Assembly (NCBI GenBank): GCA_947561715.1
Contig: OX387201.1
Span: forward strand, 15,948,001 to 16,012,000
Direction of reading: 5' to 3'
Length of the DNA: 64,000 nt
Source: Ascidia mentula
Taxonomy: Eukaryota > Chordata > Ascidiacea > Phlebobranchia > Ascidiidae
Positions within the stretch are counted from its first letter, which is position 1. Every line of letters starts with the position of its first letter. Shown piece by piece: positions 1 to 12,300 of the stretch. The notes beneath the pieces are model-generated. The model was not told the DNA's origin and did not search any database. It saw nothing but the letters and a program-made list of their open reading frames with translations. The translations under genes were made by a program, and so were the position numbers.

Positions 1-46
1 AAAGAAAATGTTTGCATTTGAATTTTAAATCAATGTTTTTGCGCAG

Positions 47-1728
47 AGTGGGATGACGAAAGTGTATTTATACTTCGGGATAAACTTCTCCAATTTTTGT
101 GGAAAAAGAGATTAAATTGGACAACTTGGTACAAAACGAAAATGTTCGGAACTAAATTTCACAAAGAAATGGTTGTTTCTCGAAGTAAAAATCATCCAGA
201 AAAGAAAGATTGGCGTGACGAAGATTGTGTGACGTCAGTGGCTACTTTACAGGAGATTCACCGTTCCTGGATTTTCAGCGCAGTCAGTTAATTTATTTAT
301 TTATTTCTTGCTTTTCGGTGTTATGTCAAATGACAACATATTTTTATCAAATTCAAAGATTGAAATCACATCCGCTCGTTAATTTATGTTAGGAAAGGAT
401 AAAGGGTTTGATTGAATGTCGCACAGGTGGAAGCCGTTGAATCTCACAACAAGATCATAAATAATAACTTGATTCAACTTTCAAAACAACAATTGGTTGA
501 CGACCTACCAGGAGGTGATGGACGAGGTGACATAGGATTGGCTTTTCAATATATTCAAGATAATGGATTGTGCGCAGAGGAAGAATATTCGTACGTTGGA
601 AAGGTGAAGATTATTATTTTGACATGAAAGTCCTGAAAACACAAATCAGTCTCATGGTATTATTTGTTATCGACCGGTCATCGGGCCATTCCCCCTACCC
701 CCCTAATGTAGCTAATAATATGTTATTTCATGTTGTGAAAAGAATGCGACTTTCTTCCGCCGATAAATTTAGCGATGAAAAACTTTAACCCGAACTCGTT
801 ATTTGTCATCATTCACTTCATCAATTCATCAACGGTCATCAGTCAATATAACTAACTTTGCGGACTTGTGCTGTTCTCAAAGAGGTTGACGTTACCAACC
901 AAAGAGTGTATGCTTTGCTTCGTATGATCAAACAAAGTTGAGAAACATTTACTTTATCGCTTTGTGTTAATGCTATTGATTTTAAAGTATTTGTATATTT
1001 ATCTTTACACACAGAAACTTAGAACTCCTAAACATGTTCCCAAACCCAAAGTTGACATTCAAGGATGGGAATTGATTCCTTATGGAAACGAGGAAGAATT
1101 GGAAACAGTTGTTTCACAGATTGGTCCGGTTGCTGCAAGTTTGTTGGTTTCTGACAAGTTTAAATATCTAAACCATTCAAACTACGAAGGTAAGGCTTTA
1201 CTAATTGTGCTTAATACTCCACTGTAACATCGCTTGCAACTCAGATATTTTCTATGACTCTGGTGAATATGACGAGTCAAATGATAACTCTCTGGCGCAC
1301 GCAGTGTTGGTAGTAGGATATGGAAGAGATTCTTCCAAACAAGAAGGAGAAGACAAGTACTGGACCGTGAAAGATAGGTACTGGAGTAGATGGTTCGCTA
1401 TGTCCAACTTCTTTATCTTAATCTTGTATGATTAAACGTAACAAACCAGAATTAGCATATTCTACCATGCTATGATAGTTAATACTGTTGGTTGTTTCGT
1501 GTTTTTTGCAGTTGGGGGAACGACGACGAAAAAAATCAACAGTCTGGATACAAAAAGATTGCAAGACATCGTGGAAACAACTGCAACATTGCTGGGAATG
1601 CGATGTACCCTGTGGTAATGAACCGCTATTTACATCTAAGATTTTGTGTAACTTTGTTTCTTCAGCTTTTTCTTCGTTTGCTTTTCAGGGCTGCGGACCA
1701 ACTTGGGAGGCATGGAAAGAAATGTGCG
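47..1728 (+). CDS. Papain-like cysteine protease module 1 (5' end outside window), active-site Cys lost
   Basis: C1A peptidase module in exons of about 47-282, 427-603, 1015-1189, 1245-1377, 1512-1614 and 1689-1728, each bounded by AG/GT sites. The 5' edge of the first exon is uncertain. The DWRDEDCVTSV start of the mature enzyme, LAHAVLVVGYG around the catalytic His, and GNNCNIAGNAMYPV at the C-terminus are all readable. Aligned without gaps to module 2, the catalytic Cys is Ser (RSW for SCW) and the oxyanion-hole Gln is Leu, so this module should be inactive. The residue expected to be Asn in the C1A Asn-Ser-Trp motif is Asp (KDSWG, split by the intron at 1378-1511). Its propeptide exon lies upstream of the window. 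The last exon ends in phase 1, matching the first exon of the next module, so it is probably part of a poly-protease chain. Confidence 0.8.
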
Positions 1729-1817
1729 GTAGGTTAACTGTTGGTGTTAAAGCGCCTCCATGTGGAGTCAAGAAATAGTGCGAATGACCGCAACATGTCA
1801 GAAATTATTAATTGCAG

Positions 1818-3643
1818 CAAAATGCTACCTGGATGAAAATGAGGAGGAAAGGCGGAAGAAGATTTGGGAGAAAAATAAGATGAAAGTTGCTGAACACAAT
1901 AAGAAATATGTGAACGGAGAGATTACCTACAGTGTTTGTTTGACTCAGTTCAGCGACCAGGTGAGAATTACTTTTTTTAGTTCATATTTTACTGGCTTAA
2001 ACACAATGACTATCCAGTTTCTTTAAAGTAAGTTGTGAAACATGGCTTACTTTTATACACCACTGGAGTTCTTTTTAATTTAAGCTACGTTTATTTTCAC
2101 AAGGAATTGTCTTGGATGAATGGATTAAATTCGATAACTTGGACACAAATGAAAATGTTCGGAGACAAATTTCAAACAAAACGTATTGTTTCTCGAAGTA
2201 AATATCATCCTAAAAGCAAAGATTGGCGTGACGAAGACTGTGTGACGTCAGTAGACAATCAAGGGGAATTCCTGTCTTGTTGGATATTTGCAGCTGTAAG
2301 TCTGAATCGATCGATTACGTACAGCCGTCACAACATGTTACACAGGTAGCAGAATAAGAACATATAGAAATAATAACGCAGGTGGCAGCCGTGGAATCTC
2401 ACAACATTATCACGAATGAAACCTTGATTAAACTTTCGAGACAACAATTGATTGACGACTTACCAGGAGGTGATGGACGAGGTGACATAGGATTGGCTTT
2501 TCAATATATTCAAGACAATGGGTTAAGCACAGAGAAAGAATATCCTTATATTGGAAAGGTACCGCTTCAACTTGTTTTAGTGTAAAAAAAGCTGTTTTCT
2601 GCATTGCTTGAAAATCTTACCGTTCCCTCGTAGCATGACTTCAATTTACACCAGCTTCAAAACAATATTCAGCAGAACACTAAAGGATGAATAGTTTTGT
2701 CGTGAAAGCAAAAATTGAACAACGGCAATAAAATGTTTGCATTACCAAAAGTAAGCCTCATCGCTGGCAAACAACAACGAAAAATATAAGTTCAAAAACA
2801 ATCCAAATTATCCAATTATCCCATTTCACTTTGAATTTTGAGTAATGATAATCCTGTCCAACATCTCTGTTCCGTAATTTTTTGTGTCTGGCTTAACTCA
2901 TTTCCAAACAGAAATCAGAATCAATGGGAGAAGCGGCCAAACATAAAGTTGAAATAGAAATTCAAGGATGGGAATCAATTCCTTATGGAAACGAGGAAGA
3001 ATTGGAAACAGTTGTTTCACAAGTTGGTCCGGTTGCTGCAAGTTTGTTGGTGTCCGACAAGTTTAAATATGTGAACCACACAAACTACAAAGGTAACGCC
3101 CGACTAATTGTGTTAAATACTCCACTGTAACATAACTTGGAACTCAGATATTTTCTATGACTCTGGTAAATATGACGAATCAAATGAAAACTCTCTGGCG
3201 CACGCAGTGTTGGTTGTCGGTTATGGAAGAGATTCTTCCAAACCAAAAGGAAAAGACAAGTACTGGATTGTCAAAGATAGGTATAAAAAACGGGTATATT
3301 CTACATCACCGTCCCAATGTGCCTGGGGCTTTAACTTATTGCTACCAAACACAACAACTTTGTCGTCCAGGGTGTCAATAATTGTAATCTTAACGTAGTA
3401 TATTCACAGAGATGGGCATATTGACATTTCATGTTTATTTGCAGTTTGGGAATCCGCGACGAAAAATATTCATATTCTGGTTACAAGAAAATAGCAAGAC
3501 ATTGTGGAAACAACTGCAACATTGCTGGGAATGCCATGTACCCTGTGGTATGAAACCATCTGTTTAATGTCTAAATTACCCACTTACGGTATTTTTTTGT
3601 TAGGATTGTGGACCGACTTGGGAAGCATGGAAACTAATTTACG
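1818..3643 (+). CDS. Papain-like cysteine protease module 2 with I29 propeptide
   Basis: Seven exons: 1818-1960 (I29 propeptide; RRKKIWEKNK, EHNKKYVNGE, LTQFSD), 2104-2295, 2382-2558, 2912-3092, 3148-3280, 3445-3547 and 3604-3643. Exon sizes nearly equal those of module 1 (177, 133, 103 and 40 nt identical). Gln and Cys of the active site are present (NQGEFLSCWIF), and the His is in LAHAVLVVGYG. The Asn is replaced by Asp and the following Trp by Leu (KDSLG across the intron at 3281-3444). Papain Cys22, Cys56, Cys63 and Cys95 equivalents are all missing, so two conserved disulfides are gone. The final 40-nt exon (DCGPTWEAWKLIY) ends with one extra base, in phase with the exon at 3761. It may be an active but altered cysteine protease, or a binding or decoy domain. 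Confidence 0.85.
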
Positions 3644-3760
3644 GTAAATTAACGCTTTGAAAAATATTGGGGATTTTGCTATGTTGAATGAGCAAATGGT
3701 GTAAAGATACGGAATGACGAAATATTGCGATTGACTGCAATGTAACAGTGTTGAATTTAG

Positions 3761-5375
3761 AAAAAATGTATTGTGATGAAAAGGAGGAAGTCCTGCGAAG
3801 GAAAATATGGGAGGAAAATAAGAAAAAGATTTCTGAACACAATAAGAAATATGTGAACGGAGAAATTTCTTACAGTATTTGCTTGACTGAGTTCAGTGAC
3901 CAGGCAAGATATTTTATGCTTAATATAAGATAGGAAATTAACTTAAAACTGTCACAAAGAAACTTAAATTTACTTTGATTTTTTTGTTTTCGTTGCCATT
4001 ATCATATTCAAGTTAACATGTGAAGGTAAAAAATGTTACCTGTAATTAAATTAAGATATTTTAAAGTAAAAAAAAGTTTTTTATGTCGTTCTTTTCAGCA
4101 GACACTTAAAGAACTCGACTCGATGAGCGGTGTTGCTTTCACGTTGGACCGCAAAAATATTGAAACCACAAAGTCAGAAACCGTGGTTGAAAGCGATGGA
4201 GGAAAAGATGATGAGGGAGAGGATGGAGAAGGTGGTAGTGGGGACGGTGCTGGAACTGGAAGAAAGGGTGGAGGATTTGGAGAAGGGACTAGGGGTAAAA
4301 ACATGGATGCAGACGAAGATGAGGGTGTGGATTGGCATAACAAGGGTTGCGTGACGCCTGTTAAACATCAACGTGAGTTACCTGTTTGCTGGATATTCAG
4401 TGCGGTGAGTATCGAAATTGTCGAGCAGCAAGAAAAACTGAGGTAATTAATTTTCCTTACATACTCATTTTTGTTTGAAGGTTGGAGCCATTGAATCACA
4501 TCTGTGCATTCGTACTGACAGGCTGATCAAATTATCTGAGCAGAATGTAGTTGATTGCCTTATCGATGGCGATGAAGCACGAACGGGGCACCCAAGTGAA
4601 GCATTTCAATACATCATAAAAAACGGCATCACCAGCGACGACCAATATCCCTACGTTGGAAGCGTATGTTTTATAAAAATATTTCCACAAACACATGTTT
4701 ATTAACCTGACTCTTTAGTTTCGTCACTCACGTCAAATTATGCTGCCAAAATCTGACAATCTGCACAAACATTTCAGAAACAAAAGTGCCAAATGGATGA
4801 TGGAAACAAAACAATAGTCGCCAGAGTTACGGAGGTAGGGTTTGTGCCGTATGGAAATGAACGTGAATTAGAAAAAATCGTTCGAACCAGAGGACCTGTT
4901 TCTGTCTGTTTGATGATTACCAAAAGAGATGAATTCAGAAACAAGAAATTCAGAAGTATACTTTTAATGTATTTTAACTCCTTGTTTTGGTTAAAAATTA
5001 TATTTTTAGCCATATTTTATGACGATGAATGGGAAAAAGCCCCTGAAGCTCTGGCAGGAATCTCTGATACCGATGCACGAAAATCCCATGAGGAGAAAAT
5101 GACCAAATATTTGTTCCATTCCGTGTTGGTCGTTGGTTATGGAATAGATCACAACAAGGCACCTGGTGAAGGCAATTACTGGATTATCAAAGACAGGTGA
5201 AACCAAAATCGCCAAATTGTCTCAGCAAACAATTCACATTAATTTTGTTCGCAGTCATGGCGCCATTGAAAGCGAAGGCAAGAAATCTGGTTTCAAGAAA
5301 ATAGCTAAAGACCGAGGAAACAACTGCAACATTGCTGGGAACGCCATCTATCCTGCAGGTGTCGAATTTACATAA
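3761..5375 (+). CDS. Papain-like cysteine protease module 3, C-terminal module with acidic insert
   Basis: Exons 3761-3903 (I29), 4099-4404, 4481-4663, 4778-4955, 5010-5196 and 5255-5375 (stop TAA). The first intron uses a GC donor (CAG|GCAAGA), and its acceptor is a NAGNAG pair (cagcag at 4096-4101). The second exon is 306 nt against 192 in module 2. The extra 38 codons are a Gly/Asp/Glu-rich tract (about 4183-4325) between propeptide and mature enzyme. Gln and Cys are present (HQRELPVCWIF) and His is in FHSVLVVGYG. Asn is Asp and the following Trp is His (KDSHG). Unlike modules 1 and 2 it keeps the Cys56/Cys95 pair (VVDC and KCQMDD). The 40-nt linker exon of the other modules is absent and translation stops, so this is the likely C-terminus of the whole gene. 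Confidence 0.82.
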
Positions 5376-6299
5376 CGCCCTTAAAACTATGTTATCTTTT
5401 CATTGTATGTTATTTTCGCAGTTTGGAAAATGCTCGTTTTGTAACCTTTGCAATAACTTAATTTCCAAATTCAAATTTGTAATGAGATGTTGTATGCGTT
5501 TTACAGTTTGTAAAAAGCAGTAAAGTTCTTGTTTTGAAGTGAACCATTTCACGCGTATTTAAGAATTGCATCACGTCGTTGTTTTTTTATTATTTCTTAG
5601 AACCACTTCTATAACTTGTATTTCTGATTTGCTTTAAACTAAATTTCAAAACTTAATTGCCCGAATGTCCGTAATCTTTCTCAATCACGAAAACTTACTT
5701 GTGATTTTATTTTTTTATTTTGTTGTAATCTTCTTTCGATGCGCTATCAAAGCGTGGCACGTTTCATTGGACAATTTACTTCACAGTCCCGACTAGGAAT
5801 TATTTGTCGGCAGTCGTCCGGACGCACATTCAAAACGATCGGGTGCAGGGATTGTGGTGTTTTAAAATTGCGCATTTTTAGTTTTATTACAAAGATTGTA
5901 ACCAGAAACAATCAGATTCTTTTTTCGGTAAAATTATCTCGAAATTTGTTTCGATGATTAAAAAATTTCTGTTTATGCAAAGCCATTGTTATATGCCAGC
6001 CTTAGCTAAAAGCAACGAGCAGATTGGTAAACACTTGCCTGTATAAGAAACACCATAAAAAGTTATTCAAACATCGTGGCCCTGAAAATTTGACGAAATA
6101 ACCTTCGTGTAACTTTCGTGTTTGTTAAAATGCCACATTGTGAACTATAGTGCATGTTTATGCAGGTTCGAAATTATTATTTATTATAACATATAGGCTA
6201 CTTTGGAATGCATGGATGTACTACATCATCGCTTGCAACTCACTGACATATCAGCAATGTAGTATTAATTACGTTAACTTGTTCTTCACGCCTTTTCGC
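5376..6299. other. Intergenic DNA, no gene recognised
   Basis: AT-rich sequence after the protease stop codon, presumably with its 3' UTR at the start. One 72-codon open frame on the plus strand at 5739-5957 has no recognisable domain, and I do not call it a gene. No canonical AATAAA was found close to the stop. Confidence 0.5.
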
Positions 6300-8830
6300 A
6301 ACCCATCACCTCTGACATTGCGCTTCTTTTTCTATTTGTGAGTACCTTTTTTGATGCTCGTTGAGCCTCTTAGACGCATGAGCAATCGGATGCTCGATAC
6401 CGTTCTGTTCCTGCATCAGCACGGCACCTATTCCATACTGCGATGCGTCGGTTGCCAGGATGAGATGCTTCGATGCGTCATAGTGACCCAGAGTCGTTGC
6501 ATTGACAACATCGTCTTTGAGACGTCGGAAAGCGTCGTTGCACGCTTTGCTCCAGTAAAATGATTGCGATTTGCGCAAGAGAGCGTATAGGGAGTGCTGC
6601 TTTCTCGGAGAGGCTTGCAATAAAACGGCCATAATAGTTGACTTTCCCGAGGAAGGCCTTCAGTTGGTGAAGGTCCTTGGGACATGGTAGCTCACGTACG
6701 GCTTCGATTGATGAATCTGAAGGACGTTTTCCGTCTTTGTCGATGATATGTCCAAGATATTCCACTGAATCTTTGAAGAATTCACATTTGTCCAAACGAA
6801 CCCGGAATCCAAATTCTTGCAGGCGTTTAAGCAGATTTTCGAGGTTCTGAGCGTGTTCATTTTCAGTCGCACCTGTAACAATGAGATCGTCCAAGTATGC
6901 TGCAACACCTGATAGTCCAGCAATAACAGTGTCCATGCAACGCTGGAACTGTGCGGGGCTAGAGGCCACCCCCGAAACACATGCGATTGTACTTGAACAA
7001 CCCAAAAGGTGTGTTGATCACACAAAGTTTCTTGGCATCTTTTTCGAGCTCGAGCTGCATATATGCGTAAGCTAAATCCAGTTTTGAGAATTTGGTGCCT
7101 CCCCGCAATTTTTCAAACAACTCGTCGAGGTTGGGCAGAGGATGCTGATCCACTTCAATTTGTTTATTCAGTGCTTTAAAGTCCCCACAAATGCGCACAG
7201 AACCGTTGGGTTTGCTAACTGCAACGATTGGTGCAGCCCACTCACTGTAATCCACGTGATCCAAAACGCCAAGCTTCACTTTTCGTTCAATTTCTTCTTT
7301 CACAGCTTCTCTTCAAGTAAACGGAATTGGTCTATGCTTTGAAAAAGCTGGCCGCGCGCCAGGCTTTAAACGTATCGGCACTTTCATCTTCGTGCAGAGA
7401 CCTAGATGTTTGGAAGCAAAAACCTTGGGATAACGGCGAATTATTTGAAGAACCTTATCTTTTGCCGTCGGGCTTTGCGTTACGGAAGCACACATATTAA
7501 CCTCGTCTGTAGAGACGGAAAATCCAATGGCTTCTTGTGAAAGCTGCATTGGCGCCGTTGGGTTGTTGTGAAACCACCCAAAGGCATCACTCCAGGTAAA
7601 ACCAAACAAATTGGTGGCTTTTTCGTCGTCGACCACCAGCAGACGCATGCTTTCCTTTCTACGTACTCCAACAGTTACGGAAACGAAGCATTGGCCTTTT
7701 AGCTGTAACTGTTTGCCCGAATATACCTTCAAAGAAATTTCCGTTGGAGAACATGGCGGTGATCCAAGTTCGCGATATCCTACTAGTCCAACCATTGAGC
7801 AGGTAGCTCCAGTATCCCACTGGAAATCCATGCGTTTACCGTTGACTGTGGCACGGATCCACTGATTACCTCTTCGGTAGAACACGGCAGGTTTAGTTGT
7901 GCGGCTCATATTCGGTTCCTTACGAGATGACACGTATGCAGTGTACTCCGTATCGAGTTTCGCCTTGGACAGTCTTTTCTTTGGTGCTTCGCGAAGCACT
8001 GGGGACAAGATTTGTATTTTCCTTTATTTTGTGTCTTTGAGGGCTTGTTATCCTCCTTTCTTCGCTGCCGCGGCTTATAACCTGAACTCATTTTGTGGAC
8101 AACTACGGGGTCTTTCATATTTTCCCCTTTTAAGTCTGTCTCCAGGGTCCTGACGTAAGTTGAAGCCTTCTTCAATACGTCCTCTAATGATGGGTCAGGA
8201 TCCAACAAACATTGACGGCGCACATCTGCGTGTGGTGTCGAATTGATAATGACATCTCTGATTTGTTTGTCGGCATAGCTCTGACTACATTCGTTTCTTT
8301 CGCAAATGAATCGGCAATTGCTTTCCAGTCCACGAAGCTTCGCAGCCCAATCGCTGTAAGATTGTCCAGGCTCCATTTTGCAGTTGTAGAACTCTCGGCG
8401 TGCAGCTTGGATATGCAGTGTCTTTGAAATGCCGTGACAGTCGTTCTGTCAGGTCATCAAATGATTTGGACGTGATGTCTTCTCCCCCATTAAGGTTTTG
8501 CAGAAGTGAGTAGGTGTCTGATCCTACCCATGACAAAAAGTTGACACGCTTCTTTTCTGCACTTGATATGTCATATACAGTGAAATACTGGTTAAAACGT
8601 TGCAAATACTGCTCTCACTTCTCTTTTGTTTTATCAAATTGTTCAAATTTGGGTGCAGTTTTCTCTTGCACGGGTGGCACGTTATGAGTTGCCTCCAGAA
8701 GCTTCAGCATCAATTCCAGTTGCTTTGCCATCTGGTGCATAATAGCTTTGACTTCGGCGTCGATTGGCATGTTGTTTCTGAATCCCCTGTCACCACTGTT
8801 ACGACTTTTTAATTGCCTGTCTGATAGGTT
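6300..8830 (-). mobile_element. Ty3/gypsy retrotransposon fossil, broken
   Basis: Minus-strand LTR-retrotransposon coding region in the usual order. Gag runs from about 8770 to 7970 and includes a CCHC-type knuckle. An aspartic protease with DTGA lies near 7800. Reverse transcriptase spans about 7300-6480 (YLDD box), then RNase H starts and the element is cut off near 6300. No integrase and no terminal repeats were identified. The reading frame is interrupted about three to five times, so it is a dead, truncated copy. The domains remain easy to read, suggesting moderate age. It sits between the protease gene and the GPCR gene and has no visible link to either. Confidence 0.88.
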
Positions 8831-9327
8831 TTCTATTGTCGCGGGTAAATTGCGAAGTCAACTTTTAATGCCAACATAACACGTCCACACACAAGCCACT
8901 GAAACATAGAATGGAATCATAAACAATGAACCTTGAATGCTTTACAAGTGACCTCTGTTACGTCACAGATTGATGCGTCAACAACACATGTATGTATATG
9001 TACAAGATATATATAGGCGATGTATATCAGTATAGGCCTGTATGTTAAATTGGAACACACTTTGTATAGAGCTCATGCTATTGCGTTATAAAGGTTTAGC
9101 AATCTAAGACAAACTTTCCACAAAGAACACTGACGAAATGACGGGACTGTTTTTGATGATGGTGAAATAACATGATGATGCGAGGAACTGCAAAACGACA
9201 CACTGAATATATTTACAAAACTCACATCTAATATGAGACAAAAAGTTCAAGTGTGTTTTTGGGCTTTCTGTCGGACTTCCTGAAATGTACTTGAATGTCA
9301 CAGTAACAAGGTTGCTGAAGATTTGCA
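8831..9327. other. Non-coding stretch beside the GPCR 3' end
   Basis: No gene recognised. It contains an AT/TG-rich simple-sequence patch around 8988-9035, and its right part is the probable 3' UTR of the minus-strand GPCR gene that stops at 9328. Confidence 0.45.
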
Positions 9328-12300
9328 TCAGAGCTGGCTTGTATTCCGACCCTTGGATGTCGTCTCATGGGTAGAGTGAGCAACCTGACCGCTTTTTGTG
9401 GATGAGGTTCGGAACTCTTCCACTTTCTTGCGGCATTTTTCTGTAATCTTATCAACAAAGTTGGAGTAGAGTATTGGGTTGAGGGCGCTGTTGATTGGGA
9501 GAAGAACGATGGCAGCAACTGCGTATGAAACGCTGTCAATCTTAACTCCGCTAAAGTTGACGAACACCATGATCGAAAGAGGAATCCAGCAACAGAAATC
9601 GGTGACAATTAGACGAACTACTTTACGTTGAAGAGCTGTAAAATAATTCGGATAAAATATTTCCGATTCAATCCAAGGCAAGAATCTACCTGTAGTTTTT
9701 CCTCCGGATTTCTGTAATTTATTTGATGATTTTGTGGCCTTTATAATGATTGCAGTGTAAGTTGCAGAAACAAACATAAACACCATAAAATTGATGATGG
9801 ATATTGAGAGAGAATATTTCCACACCCAATCTTTAGTAGTGACGAAGAGATTTGGGATGCATACACTGTTGGCACTGTAATATCTGTGAATGATAAGATG
9901 AATTTGATTATTTTGCCATAATATGCAGTTCTAGCCTTCGTTTCAAACATCCTCATTCCACTGCATGATGGTTACGTTGTCCTCGTTTTATAAACACATA
10001 CATGTTGCAGTGAAAAAACGAAAAAACACTAACGCCTATGCCATGCATTAAACACCGTCAAAAGACAATATAAAATACTGTGTCTCTTAGCATTTTTCAT
10101 GTGTGGCTGCTTTATCTTATCTTGCGCCACACTCACCCGAATTGGTTTGAAATATTCAACAGATTTCTTTGTGGGTAGTTGGTGGAAAGAAATTGATCGA
10201 GTTCGTTCCATGACGTCATTGCTGATACTTGCTGTAGAACGGCATCAGGCTGAGATGATAATTGCTGGGAGTAAGTGAGCAATTTCGTGGTGAAGTTCTT
10301 TGCTGCATCGAAGTGGACAACCACGTTGCTGAAGTAAGGATTGTTTTCTATCAAAACTTTTTCGACGAAACTGCTTTGAGTGAAGCTCGAGAGTGGTATG
10401 AGGGCCAAGGTGAGTGATATTGCCCAAGTGAATGTGACCATCAGAAGAACAGATCGAAAACTTGGCTTGTGTAATGCTGACATCGGCTGAAACATCAAAA
10501 ATGAGTTTTTCTTCAACATTAAAACACATTCAAAAGTCGTGTACATTAGGTAATTACAACGGAAGAGTTGCATATTGCGCACTGTGCATAGTTAACTACA
10601 AACACAATCAGGAGCTGAACCAGAATTTTTTTCCAGGGGTGAGCAGTTGCTATCCAAAACTCATTGTGACGTAATTATGGCAAATTTGGTCGCTAGACGG
10701 GTAAATGGACAAATTCACTGTACAAAGCATTAAGTGATAAACGAAACATAATCTCAAAAAAGTATTTAAAAAAAACCTACTCACTCACATTATAAACTGC
10801 ATACAAAAAAAATTGGCCATTGCAAAACGTGCTGAAGCACAAGCACTGTGCTAACGTACTTACATTATAAACTGCAAACAAGCGTGTTGCAGTTAGTAGA
10901 AACATAGTCATCACAGACGTCTCGCTCGAAAGCACGACCAACACTCCCATGACGATACAAGATCTGCTTGTTAACCACGACAGTGATTGAGCGCAATAAC
11001 TTCCGCTGTACACACCACCCGCTATACCCAACATCAACAGGTAGATTGCCATGAAGAAATCTGCTACAGCTAAGTTTAAAACCAGCATGTGATTGGTTCT
11101 CATGGCCGCTCCTCTGTCTTCTGATAATATTGTTTTCAGAGTTCTTGATTCGCCAATTATGACAACCTGAAAGTTTCTTATGTTGAGTCAACAGAAGCAA
11201 AGTCTTTGGTGCATTGGTACATACCAAGTTTCCAAAGAAGGCAAGCAAAGCCATGATCCACACGATTGCTCGTAATATCGGGTTGGCGATAAGATCGTAC
11301 CGTGACGACAAGATATTGGCACCCGTGTTAAATTGCTTTGAACATTCGTCACTCCAGTCACTGCAGTCGCGGTGGCCATCCATAATCTTTCATATGCAAA
11401 GTATGGAAACTGTACTAAAAGCTATAACACAGCGATACATGCAGGGTTCCAACTTTCTTGGAAGAAAGATGTATATCGACATGCGTGCATCGCTGTGTTC
11501 TCATTTGATTAAATTAAGTGTACGTACTTGGTTCTTGTGGACGTACAACGGTTTCTTGTTCTTGCAGTAAAACCTTCCATCTATTCCTGTGCAATTCAGT
11601 TCATCTTCAGCCTTATCACAATTCACCACAAAATCGCACACAACTTGGGAGGAAACTGAAACCTAAATAAACAAATTTAATGTTGCTCAAAAAATGTAAC
11701 GTACTTTATTTGGTTGTTAACTTGGAATTAACAAACTCGATTTTATACATTTTAGTTCGTAGGACGAAAGAAGTGTTGAAGTCAAATTCAAGCGGAATAT
11801 CAGTTGTAATTTACTTTTTCATGTTCATGCGTGTCATCTCAGTTTGTTAACCCCAAAACGTAAAGCAAACCAGTGGTTCAAAGGTGGTTTTACCATTTGT
11901 CCATGTAAGGAGGAACAATAGAATCTTTTCGGACAAATGCTTCTGTGCTCATCCGTTCCATTGTCGCAATCTTTTCGTCCGTCGCAAACTTTTGTCTTCA
12001 AAATGCTCATGTATTTTCCGCTTTTGCACCTGAATCTGTGCATGAAAATGAGTAAATCAGTTACAGTTTGAAAAAACTAACGCATTCACCGCAAGCAGGA
12101 AGTCGATGTATTGGACAAAAAACATGTGAAGTTAATCAAAATATTTGCTCATCCACTGCAATTTAAGCACCTTGAAATAATGTCGTAACCACATGTTACA
12201 TAGAACTGAAATTAATTTTCACAATAAAAGAGGAATTATCGTTTCGATTTGCATTCAAAACCCCAAGCACACCTCCTTCAAGTAAGTCGCTTTTATAAAC

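Noticed and set aside
232-240. TGACGTCA inside protease exons as a regulatory site
   Set aside because: It falls in conserved codons (CVTSV) and is explained by coding constraint.
9104-9608. Additional minus-strand frames overlapping the last GPCR exon
   Set aside because: Alternate-frame shadows of the TM6-TM7 exon.
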